64,000 nucleotides of DNA from Pantoea sp. BAV 3049 (GCF_009765445.1 NZ_WHOY01000031.1:3753606-3817605), one strand, 5' to 3'. Counted from the first letter of the stretch, positions 9,777 to 19,694 are shown. Made by a program: numbers and translations. Notes: generated by a model not told the origin, from the sequence alone.

Positions 9777-10502
9777 GTGAAGCTTACTAAATTGGCCCTG
9801 GCCGCAATGATTGGATTTGGAACTGTCCCCGCTTTAGCGCTGGCGGATGAATTGCCTAATGGCCCGCACGTAGTGACCTCAGGCCAGTCGAGCGTGGATG
9901 CCACGCCGGATATTGCCACGCTGGCAATTGAAGTGAGCGTCTCTTCGAAAGAGGCTGCAGAGGCGAAGAAGCAGGCCGATGCCCGCGTCGCACAGTATTT
10001 TGATTTCCTGCAGAAAAACGGCATTGAGAAGAAAGATATCAATGCTGCCAACTTGCGCACCCAGCCGGAATATGACTATCTGAAAGACGGTAAGTCGGAG
10101 CTGAAGGGCTATCGTGCGGTGCGCCAGGTGCAGGTTACTGTGCGCCAGCTGGAGAAGCTGAACGGGCTGCTGGACGGCGCGCTAAAGTCTGGCCTGAATG
10201 AAATCCGCTCTGTAGAACTGGGTGTGGCGAATCCTGACCAGTATCGCGATAAGGCCCGCCAGGCTGCAATTGATGATGCCACCCAGCAGGCGGGTGCACT
10301 GGCGAAGGGCTTTAATGCCAAGCTGGGGCCGGTCTATAGCATCCGTTACCACGTGGCTAACTACCAGCCAATGCCGGTTGCCAGAATGTTCAAGACGGCC
10401 GATGCGGCACCGATGACCTCCGCCGCACAGACATATGAGCAGCAAAGCATTCATTTTGACGATCAGGTCGATGTGGTATTTGAACTGCAGCATAACCAGT
10501 AA
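9777..10502 (+). CDS. yggE: YggE, periplasmic SIMPL-domain protein
   Basis: This 241-residue protein has a Sec signal peptide (KLTKLALAAMIGFG, cut after ALALA near residue 23) and a SIMPL/DUF541 domain over the rest, with the typical opening VTSGQSSVDATPDIATLAIEV. In E. coli YggE is linked to lower oxidative stress; the biochemical activity is unknown. The start is a GTG after GGAGG. It lies between argO and argP as in E. coli. Confidence 0.9.
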   Translation: MKLTKLALAAMIGFGTVPALALADELPNGPHVVTSGQSSVDATPDIATLAIEVSVSSKEAAEAKKQADARVAQYFDFLQKNGIEKKDINAANLRTQPEYDYLKDGKSELKGYRAVRQVQVTVRQLEKLNGLLDGALKSGLNEIRSVELGVANPDQYRDKARQAAIDDATQQAGALAKGFNAKLGPVYSIRYHVANYQPMPVARMFKTADAAPMTSAAQTYEQQSIHFDDQVDVVFELQHNQ

Positions 10503-10513
10503 GTCATTACTTT

Positions 10514-10540
10514 AAAGGGGTCTGGTGGCCCCTTTTTTTA
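10514..10540 (+). terminator. Terminator between yggE and argP
   Basis: AAAGGGG and CCCCTTT pair around a short loop and run into a T-stretch 11 bp after yggE. It faces the convergent end of argP. Confidence 0.85.
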
Positions 10541-10543
10541 TCG

Positions 10544-11440
10544 CTAGTCGGTCTGGCGCAGCACGCGATGGCCGTGGGCGATCAGCGCGTCAGTCACTTT
10601 GCGCATCAGACGGCTTTCCGGCGCAAAACGGTGCCAGTACAGCATACGGCGCTGGAACAGACCCGGCGTCAGGTCAATCAGCTCACCTTCGGCCAGCTCA
10701 CGCTCAATCTGCAGATGCGGGATCATACAGCAGGTGGTGCCCTGACGGGCCAGTTGTACAAAGGCCTCTGACGAGTTAACGATATGGCAGGGCACGCTGC
10801 CCGGGGAGAGATCGAAGTTTTGCTGCAAAAACGCCTGATGCATATCATCAAGATGGTCAAACGCAACCGCCGGAGCCTTCAGCAGCGCGGAGCGGGTCAC
10901 GCCGTTAGGGAAATAGCGTGCGGCAAACTCTTTCGAGCCAACGAACAGGTAATCCAGCGCGCCCAGCTGATCCACCAGGCAACTTGGCAGCGGTTGTGGC
11001 TGGATACTGACGGCTCCCACTACCTCACCGCGACGCAGCCTTTCCTGGGTGCGGCTTTCATCTTCCACCTGCAAATTCAGGCGAACCGGCGAGTCGGTCA
11101 GCACCGTTTTCAGCGCGGGCAGTAACCAGGTTGCCAGACTGTCGGCGTTGACCGCCAGCGATAGCAGCAGCGGCGTAGTACCGCCATTTTCATCGCCCAG
11201 CCACTCCTCTTCCAGCAGCTCGACCTGATGTAATAAAGCCAGCAGCTTTTGCCCCTGTTCGGTCGGGCGTGGAGGAACGGTTCGCACCAGCAGCGGCTGG
11301 CCGAACATGTTTTCCAGCTGCTTGATTCGCTGGGAAACGGCCGACTGGGTAATACAAAGCTTTTGTGCGGCGCGTTCAAAACCGCGCTCGCGGATCACTG
11401 CATCCAGCGCCTGAAGCGTTCGATAATCCGGGCGTTTCAT
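10544..11440 (-). CDS. argP: LysR-type regulator ArgP (IciA)
   Basis: ArgP is a LysR-type activator that responds to arginine and lysine. It activates argO and, in E. coli, affects lysine genes such as lysA. The protein has 298 residues (297 in E. coli). The winged helix-turn-helix is at residues 18-40, [20 protein letters not shown], and the remainder is the periplasmic-binding-like effector domain (for example TRSALLKAP and [15 protein letters not shown]). It is divergent from rpiA, as in E. coli. Confidence 0.97.
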   Translation of the reverse strand: MKRPDYRTLQALDAVIRERGFERAAQKLCITQSAVSQRIKQLENMFGQPLLVRTVPPRPTEQGQKLLALLHQVELLEEEWLGDENGGTTPLLLSLAVNADSLATWLLPALKTVLTDSPVRLNLQVEDESRTQERLRRGEVVGAVSIQPQPLPSCLVDQLGALDYLFVGSKEFAARYFPNGVTRSALLKAPAVAFDHLDDMHQAFLQQNFDLSPGSVPCHIVNSSEAFVQLARQGTTCCMIPHLQIERELAEGELIDLTPGLFQRRMLYWHRFAPESRLMRKVTDALIAHGHRVLRQTD

Positions 11441-11633
11441 TGGTTCGTTTAACTCTCCTCAGGTATGGAAACTGCACTATGCCATATTTTTGTCACTTTG
11501 CCCTGCGTAACAGAGTGTTTATCCGGCACGGCTTTGTGGGTTGTGTCTGTTAACGGACAACAAATGCTGCCCTGACGCGGCGGGGTTGTTTATACTAACG
11601 CCACACTGTAGCAGCACGGATTGTAAACATACC

Positions 11634-12293
11634 ATGACGCAGGATGAACTGAAAAAGGCCGTTGGCTGGGCCGCGCTGGAATACGTAAAACCGGGCACCA
11701 TCGTGGGTGTGGGCACAGGCTCGACCGCCGCGCATTTTATTGATGCACTGGGTTCGATCAGGCAGCAAATTGACGGGGCGGTCTCCAGTTCTGAGGCCTC
11801 AACCCTTAAGTTGAAAAGCCTGGGGATCCCGGTTTTCGATCTTAACGAGGTGGATTCACTGTCGGTCTACGTTGACGGCGCAGATGAAATCAACGGTTTT
11901 ATGCAGATGATCAAAGGCGGTGGCGCAGCCCTGACCCGCGAGAAAATCATCGCTGCGGTGGCGGATAAATTTGTCTGCATCGCTGACGAGTCCAAGCAGG
12001 TTGATGTGCTGGGTAAATTCCCGTTGCCGGTGGAGGTGATCCCGATGGCGCGCAGCTATGTTGCCAGGGAGCTGGTGAAGCTGGGCGGCCTGCCTGAATA
12101 TCGCCAGAACGTGGTGACGGATAATGGCAATTTCATCCTCGACGTGCACAACTTAAAAATCCTCGACGCGATTGCGCTGGAAAAGGCCATTAATGCCTTG
12201 CCTGGCGTGGTTACCGTGGGGCTGTTTGCCGCGCGGGCAGCGGATATTGCGCTGATTGGTACCGCCTCCGGCGTGAAGACCATAGAAAAATGA
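11634..12293 (+). CDS. rpiA: Ribose-5-phosphate isomerase A
   Basis: RpiA interconverts ribose 5-phosphate and ribulose 5-phosphate in the pentose phosphate pathway. With the start at 11634 ([11 protein letters not shown]) it has 219 residues, equal to E. coli. Visible motifs are [15 protein letters not shown] near residue 24-38, the catalytic YVDGADEI with Asp81 and Asp84 region, [12 protein letters not shown] and DNGNFILD. A longer in-frame ATG at 11541 lies inside the promoter region and is rejected. A GC-rich hairpin follows at 12300-12317. Confidence 0.97.
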   Translation: MTQDELKKAVGWAALEYVKPGTIVGVGTGSTAAHFIDALGSIRQQIDGAVSSSEASTLKLKSLGIPVFDLNEVDSLSVYVDGADEINGFMQMIKGGGAALTREKIIAAVADKFVCIADESKQVDVLGKFPLPVEVIPMARSYVARELVKLGGLPEYRQNVVTDNGNFILDVHNLKILDAIALEKAINALPGVVTVGLFAARAADIALIGTASGVKTIEK

Positions 12294-12363
12294 TCTCACT
12301 GGCGCCGCTCCGGCGCCGGTTAATTTCTGCAAAAAAACATCTTTTCTTTTCATGCCGAAATTC

Positions 12364-12379
12364 GGTGACTTATGTCACA
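12364..12379 (+). promoter_or_regulatory. Candidate CRP site upstream of serA
   Basis: GGTGA-CTTATG-TCACA matches the CRP consensus at nine of ten positions with exact N6 spacing, about 200 bp before serA. CRP and Lrp control is known for E. coli serA. Confidence 0.6.
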
Positions 12380-12575
12380 TAAGCTTCACTCACAGGGCGA
12401 TCCTTCTGACGATATTCATCGTGCCCTGATTATCTGTTGATTTGTGCCTGTCTGCTTCCTGCCCGTGCTGTGATGCAGGCAATCGTTTGTATTGCCGCAG
12501 GCGTAATTTTTGATATTTTGACAGAAGGCTGGCTTATGCCAGCCACTTCTGAAGTCTGCTAAATAGGGTCGGGAA

Positions 12576-13811
12576 ATGGCAAAAGTATCACTGGAGAAAG
12601 ACAAGATTAAGTTCCTGTTGGTGGAAGGCGTACATCAGAAAGCCGTAGATAATCTGCGTGCTTCTGGCTACACCAACATCGAATTTCATAAAGGCGCACT
12701 GGACAGCGAAGCTCTGAAAGAGTCGATCCGTGACGCGCATTTTATCGGTATCCGCTCGCGTACACACCTCACCGAAGAGATCTTTGCCTCGGCTGAGAAG
12801 CTGGTCGCCGTGGGCTGTTTCTGTATCGGCACCAACCAGGTCGATCTGAAAGCAGCAGAAAAACGAGGGATCCCGGTATTCAACGCGCCTTTCTCCAACA
12901 CCCGATCCGTAGCTGAACTGGTCATTGGCGAGCTGCTGCTGATGCTGCGTGGCGTCCCTGCGGCGAATGCTAAAGCACACCGTGGCGTTTGGAATAAACT
13001 GGCCGTGGGCTCGTTTGAAGCGCGTGGTAAAAAGCTGGGTATCGTTGGTTACGGCCATATCGGAATGCAGCTGGGCGTGCTCGCTGAAAGCCTGGGCATG
13101 CATGTGTTCTTCTATGATATTGAGAACAAGCTGCCGCTGGGGAACGCGACCCAGATCCGTCATCTGTCCGACCTGTTGAATATGAGCGACGTGGTCAGCC
13201 TGCACGTGCCGGAAACCCAGTCGACCCAAAACATGATGGGTCCGGAAGAGCTGGCGATGATGAAGCCAGGTTCACTGCTGATTAACGCATCACGCGGGAC
13301 AGTGGTTGATATTCCGGCGCTGTGCAAAGTGCTGGCCGACAAACACCTGGCGGGTGCCGCAATCGATGTGTTCCCGGAAGAACCGGCAACCAACAGCGAT
13401 CCGTTCAATTCTCCGCTTTGCGAGTTTGATAACGTGATCCTGACGCCGCACATTGGCGGTTCCACCCAGGAAGCGCAGGAAAACATCGGCAGCGAAGTGG
13501 CCGACAAACTGGCTAAATACTCGGATAACGGCTCGACGTTGTCGGCGGTTAACTTCCCGGAAGTTTCCCTGCCAATGCATGGCGACCAGAGTCGCCTGTT
13601 GCACATCCACGAGAATCGCCCTGGCGTGCTGACCGCGATCAACAACATTTTCGCCGGGCAGGGGATCAACATCGCAGCACAGTATCTGCAAACTACCCCT
13701 TCAATGGGCTATGTGGTGATCGATATTGATGCGCCGCAGGATGTGGCTAACACGGCTCTGCAGCTGATGAAGGCTATTCCTGGCACCATTCGCGCCCGAC
13801 TGTTGTACTGA
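12576..13811 (+). CDS. serA: D-3-phosphoglycerate dehydrogenase
   Basis: SerA is the NAD-dependent, serine-inhibited first enzyme of serine biosynthesis. The protein has 411 residues (410 in E. coli). The order is substrate domain, then the Rossmann domain with GYGHIGMQLG near residue 160, catalytic stretches NASRGTVVD and the His of LTPHIGGST near residue 292, then a C-terminal ACT domain (HENRPGVLTAINNIF) that binds serine. The last nine residues, GTIRARLLY, are encoded by DNA that recurs twice, degenerately, just downstream. Serine feeds the glycine cleavage genes further right. Confidence 0.98.
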   Translation: MAKVSLEKDKIKFLLVEGVHQKAVDNLRASGYTNIEFHKGALDSEALKESIRDAHFIGIRSRTHLTEEIFASAEKLVAVGCFCIGTNQVDLKAAEKRGIPVFNAPFSNTRSVAELVIGELLLMLRGVPAANAKAHRGVWNKLAVGSFEARGKKLGIVGYGHIGMQLGVLAESLGMHVFFYDIENKLPLGNATQIRHLSDLLNMSDVVSLHVPETQSTQNMMGPEELAMMKPGSLLINASRGTVVDIPALCKVLADKHLAGAAIDVFPEEPATNSDPFNSPLCEFDNVILTPHIGGSTQEAQENIGSEVADKLAKYSDNGSTLSAVNFPEVSLPMHGDQSRLLHIHENRPGVLTAINNIFAGQGINIAAQYLQTTPSMGYVVIDIDAPQDVANTALQLMKAIPGTIRARLLY

Positions 13812-13911
13812 GCAGGGAAATGGCGGGCACCATTGGTGCTCGTCTGTTGTTCGGGCAGGTAACTTTCGGGCGTCATTCGCGCTCGTCTGTTTTACTAAGC
13901 CCCACATGCCC
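13782..13911 (+). repeat. Three imperfect tandem repeats at the 3' end of serA
   Basis: The last 30 bp of serA plus its flank recur twice. The copies begin at 13782, 13826 and 13869 with GGCACCATTCGCGC, GGCACCATTGGTGC and GGCGTCATTCGCGC, each followed by a (T/C)CG(A/T)CTGTT-like stretch. The period is 43-44 bp. The second copy also contains a small hairpin (GGCACC/GGTGCT). The third ends in TACTAAG, resembling the TACTGAG at the serA stop. Confidence 0.75.
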
Positions 13912-13928
13912 GTTAACCGTTTATCTTT

Positions 13929-14516
13929 TCACCACTGCCAGATCTTCGAGGGTGTAATCATCGCTGGTAACGGCACATCCCACTCCGCCACTGGCAGGGC
14001 TTCCACCTGCTGACAATCATGCGCCAGCCCGACCGGCAGAAAGCCATGCTGCTGCCAGTTCTGCAACGTACGGTCATAAAAGCCTCCTCCCATCCCGAGA
14101 CGCTGCCCCTGTGCATCAAACGCTACCAGAGGAACCATCAGCACATCCAGCTCGCTCAGCGTTGCCAGATTACGGATATCCAGTGGCGGCTCGGGAATCC
14201 GCAGGCGATTAGGCTGCAGTGACGTTTCGGAATCGTAGCGGATAAACAGCAGCTGTCCTTCAGTGAAGGGATGAAGCACCGGCAGGTAAACTTCCTGTTT
14301 ATGCTGCCAGAGTCTGGTAATCAGCGGTCGCGTATTCAGCTCGCCATCAAAAGAGAGAAACAGGGCTATTTTTTTCGCCTGCTGGATGGGAGCAAAGTTC
14401 AGCGCACGTTCAGCGGCCTGTACGGCAGCCAGCTGCTGCTGTCCGGGCGTCAGGGCACGACGCAGATGGCGAACGTGGGTACGAATATCCTGGCGATCGA
14501 GAAGATTGAGGGACAT
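13929..14516 (-). CDS. fau: 5-formyltetrahydrofolate cyclo-ligase
   Basis: Fau (YgfA) converts 5-formyl-THF to 5,10-methenyl-THF with ATP, recovering a by-product of serine/glycine one-carbon metabolism. The protein is about 195 residues from the ATG at 14516; a GTG three codons earlier is an alternative. Motifs include FLSFDGELNTRPL, YLPVLHPF, and the family signature LGMGGGFYDRTL. It lies just downstream of ssrS and in E. coli is cotranscribed with 6S RNA. Confidence 0.94.
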   Translation of the reverse strand: MSLNLLDRQDIRTHVRHLRRALTPGQQQLAAVQAAERALNFAPIQQAKKIALFLSFDGELNTRPLITRLWQHKQEVYLPVLHPFTEGQLLFIRYDSETSLQPNRLRIPEPPLDIRNLATLSELDVLMVPLVAFDAQGQRLGMGGGFYDRTLQNWQQHGFLPVGLAHDCQQVEALPVAEWDVPLPAMITPSKIWQW

Positions 14517-14642
14517 GAATTTCACCGTATCAGGAGATAACGTTTAAGTTGCCGGGAAACCGGAAGCTTACAGTGAAAGGTGTTCAGGTGGCGAATGGTT
14601 CGTGGCCCGAAGCCAGAAAACGTTGCCGGTAAAACTGAGGAG

Positions 14643-14826
14643 GGAATCTCCGAGATGCCGCCGCAGGCTGTAACCCTTGAACCCTTGGTTCAAGGTGAAT
14701 GTGTCGTCGCAACCATCAGGCTTCTCGGACTGACCGAGCTTGCTCACAGGTTACAGAGCAACACACTCTGTTGGTATGAAATATCGGCTCAGGGGACGGG
14801 CCCGCATGCAAACATCTCAGAGAAAT
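14643..14826 (-). ncRNA. ssrS: 6S RNA
   Basis: The minus strand closely follows E. coli 6S RNA: the 5' end ATTTCTCTGAGATG, the central CCCCTGAGCCGATATTT, the CACCTTGAACC/GGTTCAAGG hairpin segment, and the 3' end GGCATCTCGGAGATTCC that pairs with the 5' end. The length is 184 nt. 6S RNA mimics an open promoter and sequesters sigma-70 RNA polymerase in stationary phase. It lies between zapA and fau, as in E. coli. Confidence 0.97.
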
Positions 14827-14867
14827 TTTTACTTCACCGTCACTGTAACACAGTAAACGCTGATGTG

Positions 14868-15197
14868 TTATTCGAATTGAGGACCTGTTCGTTCCGTTAT
14901 GCGACCCTGCTCAAGCAATGCCTGCTCAATGGTCTGTTGCAGCATCCGGATACGTTGTTCCATGTTACTGGCATAGTCGCGGGTTTTATTTTTTTCCTGC
15001 GCCAGCTCATGGCAAATATTCAGGGCAGCGATGAAAACCAGCTGCTCAGTATTTGTGACTCTAGTGCGAACTTTTAAATCTTGCAACCGCTGATTGAGGT
15101 CCTCGGCAGCCATGTTCAGCGCATCTTGCTGTTCAGGCGGACAATTCACTCTTAACGAACGGCCAAAAATTTGAATATCTACGGGTTGAGCAGACAT
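14868..15197 (-). CDS. zapA: Cell division protein ZapA
   Basis: ZapA promotes bundling of FtsZ at the division ring. It has 109 residues, the same as E. coli. The N-terminal domain ([20 protein letters not shown]) is followed by a C-terminal coiled coil rich in Glu, Gln and Leu (about residues 60-100). It is divergent from ygfB and upstream of ssrS. Confidence 0.95.
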   Translation of the reverse strand: MSAQPVDIQIFGRSLRVNCPPEQQDALNMAAEDLNQRLQDLKVRTRVTNTEQLVFIAALNICHELAQEKNKTRDYASNMEQRIRMLQQTIEQALLEQGRITERTGPQFE

Positions 15198-15368
15198 GAA
15201 ACCATCCTGACTGATTACTTCGCCGCCAATCTCCCTTACCGCTCAATGGGTTGGGAGGGTAAGCGACTATAACTACCCCATACAGAAGAAACAACCCCTT
15301 TCTGGAATCGTTGAGGCACCTGGTGGTAGCATAACACGAACTTAATCAGCCAACGACGACCAAAACGT

Positions 15369-15947
15369 ATGTCACTAACAAACACAATGCCGGGCTATGA
15401 CGCGCTGGCCTCAGTACTGACGCAGCAGGGTGTGGGTATGACGCCTGCTGAAATGCATGGTTTGATCAGCGGATTGCTGTGTGGTGGCAACAAGGACAGT
15501 AGCTGGCAGGCGCTGGTTCATGACCTGACCAACGAGGGGATGGCTTTCTCCCAGTCTCTGGCGCTGCCGCTGCAACAGTTGCATCAGGGCATCGGTGATT
15601 CGCTGGAGGATGAGGGCTTCCTGTTCCAGCTTTACCTGCCGGAGGATGATGATATTACCGTGTTCGACCGCGCTGATGCGCTGGCGGGCTGGGTGAACCA
15701 CTTCCTGCTGGGACTGGGCGTTTCACAGCCGAAGCTGGACAAAGTGAAGGGTGAAACCGGCGAAGCTATCGACGATCTGCGCACTATTGCGCAGCTTGGC
15801 TATGATGAAGACGAAGATCAGGAGGAGCTGGAGCAGTCGTTGGAAGAGGTGATCGAATATGTGCGGGTAGCTGCGCTGCTCTGCCACGACACCTTTACCC
15901 GCACCAGCCCAACCGCCGTGGAAGTGAAAAAACCGACCCTGCATTAA
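15369..15947 (+). CDS. ygfB: YgfB (UPF0149 family)
   Basis: This 192-residue protein has the same length as E. coli YgfB, a UPF0149/YecA-type all-helical cytoplasmic protein. It opens the ygfB-pepP-ubiH-ubiI operon. Conserved stretches include [12 protein letters not shown] near residue 29 and the acidic C-terminal half. The molecular function in enterobacteria is not established. Confidence 0.93.
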   Translation: MSLTNTMPGYDALASVLTQQGVGMTPAEMHGLISGLLCGGNKDSSWQALVHDLTNEGMAFSQSLALPLQQLHQGIGDSLEDEGFLFQLYLPEDDDITVFDRADALAGWVNHFLLGLGVSQPKLDKVKGETGEAIDDLRTIAQLGYDEDEDQEELEQSLEEVIEYVRVAALLCHDTFTRTSPTAVEVKKPTLH

Positions 15948-15986
15948 CGGTCGGCCCCTAACATGGAGTGCATTCAGGAGAAGCTG

Positions 15987-17303
15987 ATGACACAGCAAGA
16001 GTTTGTGCGTCGTCGCCAGGCGCTGCTGGCAAAAATGGCCCCGGCCAGCGCTGCGGTGATTTTTGCCGCGCCAGAAGCGACCCGCAGCAACGACAGTGAG
16101 TATCCCTATCGCCAGAACAGTGATTTCTGGTACTTCACCGGTTTCAACGAGCCGGAAGCGGTACTGGTATTGATTAAAAGCGATGAAAGCCATAACCACA
16201 GCGTGTTGTTCAACCGGGTTCGCGATCTGACCGCTGAAATCTGGTTTGGCCGTCGCCTGGGGCAGGATGCCGCACCTTCGATGCTGTCAGTCGATCGCGC
16301 ACTGCCTTTCAGCGACATCAGCGAGCAACTGCCTCAATTACTGAACGGGCTGGACGTGGTTTATCACGCTCAGGGACAGTACGCTGAAGCCGATTCGCTG
16401 CTGTTTGCGGCGCTGGAAAAACTGCGTCGCGGCTCGCGCCAGAATCTGACTGCTCCGGCAAGCATCACTGACTGGCGGCCGTGGGTGCATGAGATGCGGC
16501 TGTTTAAATCTCCGGAGGAGCAGGCCATCCTGCGTGAAGCGGGGAGGATCAGCGCACTGGCCCACACCCGCGCCATGCAGCAGTGCCGCCCGGGAATGTA
16601 TGAATATCAGCTGGAAGGTGAGATCCACCACGAATTCAACCGCCACGGTGCCAGATTCCCTTCTTACAACACCATCGTCGGCGCGGGTGAGAACGGATGC
16701 ATCCTGCACTACACCGAAAATGAGTGCCAGATGCGTGATGGCGAGTTGGTGCTGATTGACGCAGGTTGTGAACTGCAGGGTTACGCTGGCGATATCACCC
16801 GTACTTTCCCGGTGAACGGCAGATTTACCGCGCCTCAGCGTGCAGTCTACGACATCGTACTGGCTTCTTTGTACAAGGCGCTGGAGCTGTTCCGCCCTGG
16901 TACCAGCATCCGCGAGGTCAATGCGGAAGTGGTGCGCATCATGGTAACCGGGCTGGTGAAACTGGGCGTAATGAAAGGTGAGGTGGACACGCTGATTGCT
17001 GAGCAGGCTCATCGCCAGTTCTTTATGCACGGGCTCAGCCACTGGCTGGGCCTGGACGTACACGACGTCGGTTTCTACGGCAACGACCGTGACCGTATTC
17101 TGGAACCCGGAATGGTGATCACCATCGAGCCGGGCCTGTATATTGCCCCGGATGCGGATGTGCCAGCGGAATATCGCGGTATCGGCATTCGTATCGAGGA
17201 TGACATCATCATCACTGAAGACGGCAACGAAAATCTGACCGACACCGTGGTGAAAGATGCCGATGAAATTGAAGCATTAATGGCGGCAGCGAAGGCGAAA
17301 TGA
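15987..17303 (+). CDS. pepP: Xaa-Pro aminopeptidase P
   Basis: PepP is a manganese aminopeptidase removing N-terminal residues that precede proline. It has 438 residues from the ATG at 15987, which has an AGGAG site; the ATG at 15963 is rejected. The creatinase N-domain carries SDFWYFTGFNEPEA. The pita-bread domain carries the metal ligands: DAGCELQGYAGDITRTFPV (two Asp), HGLSHWLGLDVHD (His), TIEPGLYI (Glu) and IRIEDD (Glu). Its stop overlaps the ubiH start by 4 bp. Confidence 0.97.
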   Translation: MTQQEFVRRRQALLAKMAPASAAVIFAAPEATRSNDSEYPYRQNSDFWYFTGFNEPEAVLVLIKSDESHNHSVLFNRVRDLTAEIWFGRRLGQDAAPSMLSVDRALPFSDISEQLPQLLNGLDVVYHAQGQYAEADSLLFAALEKLRRGSRQNLTAPASITDWRPWVHEMRLFKSPEEQAILREAGRISALAHTRAMQQCRPGMYEYQLEGEIHHEFNRHGARFPSYNTIVGAGENGCILHYTENECQMRDGELVLIDAGCELQGYAGDITRTFPVNGRFTAPQRAVYDIVLASLYKALELFRPGTSIREVNAEVVRIMVTGLVKLGVMKGEVDTLIAEQAHRQFFMHGLSHWLGLDVHDVGFYGNDRDRILEPGMVITIEPGLYIAPDADVPAEYRGIGIRIEDDIIITEDGNENLTDTVVKDADEIEALMAAAKAK

Positions 17304-18478
17304 GCATTGTAATCGCAGGAGGAGGAATGGCGGGAGCCACGCTGGCGCTGGCTATTTCTCATCTTACCAAAGGAAAGATGCCGGTGACGCTGGTCGAGGC
17401 TTTAGCCCCGGACAGCCGGGCGCATCCGGGCTATGATGGCCGGGCGATTGCTCTTGCCGAAGGAACCTGCCAGCAGCTGGTGGCGATCAATCTGTGGCCC
17501 GTGCTGAAGGAGTGCGCAACGGCGATCATCGATGTGCACGTCAGCGATCGCGGTCATGCGAGTTTCGTCTCTCTGGAGGCAAAAGAGTATGCAATTTCCG
17601 CTCTGGGGCAGGTCGTTGAGCTGCATGATGTCGGGCAGCGTTTGTTTGCCCTGCTGAAAAAAGCGCCTGGCGTGCGTCTGTGCTGCCCGGCAAAAGTGTC
17701 GGGGGTGGTGCGTACTCAGCAGCAAGTTAGCGTCACGCTGGACAATGGAGAAACGCTTGAAGCGCAGCTACTGGTGGCGGCTGATGGCTCCCGCTCTGCG
17801 GTGGCCGCATCTTGCGGTATTCAGTGGCAGGCGCAGGATTATCAGCAGGTCGCGGTGATCGCCAATGTTTCCACGCAGCAGCCTCATAACGGACGGGCTT
17901 TTGAACGTTTTACCGAGCATGGCCCGCTGGCGCTGTTGCCGATGTCAGGCGGTCGCAGTTCGCTGGTCTGGTGCCACCCGCTGGCCGATAAAGAGCAGGT
18001 AGATGGCTGGAGCGATCGGCATTTCCTCGACGAACTGCAAAAAGCTTTTGGCTGGCGTCTGGGTCATTTCACCCAGGTGGGGCAGCGCCATAGCTATCCT
18101 CTGCAGCTGCAGGCTTCTTCTCAGCATGTTTCTCATCGCCTGGCACTGGTCGGTAACGCAGCTCAGGCGCTGCATCCGATTGCGGGTCAGGGATTTAATT
18201 TAGGTATCCGTGATGTCATGTCGCTGGCGGAAACCGTTGCCGCCGCATGGCGATCCGGACAGGATGTGGGAAGCTACAATATTCTGCAGCAGTATCAGCA
18301 GCGGCGGCAGCCGGATGCCGCGGCAACCATTGGCATGACAGACAGTCTGGTCAGGTTGTTTGCTAATCGCTACACACCGCTGGTGGTGGGACGAAATCTG
18401 GGCCTGATGGCGATGGATTCCCTGCCGCTGGTGCGTAATTTGCTGGCCGAGCGCACGTTGGGCTGGGTTGAGCGTTAA
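17300..18478 (+). CDS. ubiH: 2-octaprenyl-6-methoxyphenol hydroxylase UbiH
   Basis: UbiH is an FAD monooxygenase of aerobic ubiquinone synthesis. The protein has 392 residues, as in E. coli. It opens with the dinucleotide-binding motif AGGGMAGATLAL, has DG at about residue 157 (AADGSRSAVA), and the second FAD motif GNAAQALHPIAGQGFNLGIRD near residue 285. The ATGA overlap with pepP indicates translational coupling. Confidence 0.97.
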   Translation: MSIVIAGGGMAGATLALAISHLTKGKMPVTLVEALAPDSRAHPGYDGRAIALAEGTCQQLVAINLWPVLKECATAIIDVHVSDRGHASFVSLEAKEYAISALGQVVELHDVGQRLFALLKKAPGVRLCCPAKVSGVVRTQQQVSVTLDNGETLEAQLLVAADGSRSAVAASCGIQWQAQDYQQVAVIANVSTQQPHNGRAFERFTEHGPLALLPMSGGRSSLVWCHPLADKEQVDGWSDRHFLDELQKAFGWRLGHFTQVGQRHSYPLQLQASSQHVSHRLALVGNAAQALHPIAGQGFNLGIRDVMSLAETVAAAWRSGQDVGSYNILQQYQQRRQPDAAATIGMTDSLVRLFANRYTPLVVGRNLGLMAMDSLPLVRNLLAERTLGWVER

Positions 18479-18491
18479 GGAGAGAGCAGTG

Positions 18492-19694
18492 ATGCAAACC
18501 TATGATGTGATCGTTGCCGGAGGCGGCATGGTCGGTCTGGCTGTGGCCTGCGGCCTGCAGGGCAGCGGGATGAAGGTGGCCGTGCTGGAAAGAGAAACGC
18601 CGGTTGCGCTGGCTGACGATGCTGCGCCTGCGCTGCGGGTTTCCGCAATCAATGCCGCCAGCGAACGCCTGCTGCAGCACCTGGACGTCTGGAGCAGCCT
18701 TCTTGCCCGTCGTGCCAGTGCCTATCACGGCATGGAAGTCTGGGATCGCGACAGCTTTGGGCAGATTGCCTTTGATGACGCGCAGCAGGGGCTGGCGCAT
18801 CTGGGGCACATTATTGAGAATGCGGTTATCCATCAGGCATTGTGGAACAAAGCCAGTGAGCTGAGTGATATCACGCTGATTTCGCCAGCTGAACTGCAGC
18901 AGGTGGCTTTTGGGGATAACGAAGCATTTGTGACCCTGAATGACGGCACGATGATGAGTGCGCGACTGCTGATCGCAGCAGACGGCGCCAACTCGTGGTT
19001 GCGCAACAAGGCGGATATCCCGCTGGCGTTTTGGGACTATGAGCACCACGCGCTGGTGGCCAACATCCGTACTGAGAAACCGCACGATGCCGTCGCGCGT
19101 CAGGTTTTCCACGGCGAGGGCATTCTGGCTTTCCTGCCGCTAAGCGATTCGCATCTCAGCTCCATTGTCTGGTCCCTGCCGCCGCAGGAAGCGACACGTC
19201 TGCAATCAATGCCGGAAGAGCTGTTCAATCAGCAGCTGTCTGTGGCCTTCGATCTGCGTCTGGGGTTGTGCAACGTTGAAAGCGAGCGCAAAACTTTCCC
19301 ATTGATGGGGCGTTATGCTCGTAATTTTGCAGCACATCGTCTGGCGTTGGTGGGAGATGCGGCACACACCATTCATCCGCTGGCAGGGCAGGGGGTGAAC
19401 CTCGGCTTTATGGATGCGGCAGAGCTGATTGGTGAAGTGAAGCGTCTGCACCAGCAGGGCAAAGATATTGGTCAGCACCTCTATCTGCGTCGCTATGAAC
19501 GCAGCCGCAAGCACAGTGCGGCAATGATGCTGGCAGGGATGCAGGGCTTTCGTGAGCTGTTTAATGGCAATAACCCGGCGAAAAAACTGCTGCGGGATAT
19601 CGGTCTGAGCCTGGCCGACACTCTGCCGGGCGTTAAGCCGCGTCTGCTGAAGCAGGCGATGGGCCTTAACGACCTGCCGGAGTGGCTGCGCTAA
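18492..19694 (+). CDS. ubiI: 2-octaprenylphenol 5-hydroxylase UbiI (VisC)
   Basis: UbiI is the FAD hydroxylase for C5 of the ubiquinone ring and is a paralogue of UbiH. With the ATG at 18492 behind AAGGAG it has 400 residues, as in E. coli. Motifs are AGGGMVGLAVACGLQGSG, AADGANSWLRNKADIP, and GDAAHTIHPLAGQGVNLGFMD near residue 293. It follows ubiH by 13 bp and ends the operon. Confidence 0.97.
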   Translation: MQTYDVIVAGGGMVGLAVACGLQGSGMKVAVLERETPVALADDAAPALRVSAINAASERLLQHLDVWSSLLARRASAYHGMEVWDRDSFGQIAFDDAQQGLAHLGHIIENAVIHQALWNKASELSDITLISPAELQQVAFGDNEAFVTLNDGTMMSARLLIAADGANSWLRNKADIPLAFWDYEHHALVANIRTEKPHDAVARQVFHGEGILAFLPLSDSHLSSIVWSLPPQEATRLQSMPEELFNQQLSVAFDLRLGLCNVESERKTFPLMGRYARNFAAHRLALVGDAAHTIHPLAGQGVNLGFMDAAELIGEVKRLHQQGKDIGQHLYLRRYERSRKHSAAMMLAGMQGFRELFNGNNPAKKLLRDIGLSLADTLPGVKPRLLKQAMGLNDLPEWLR

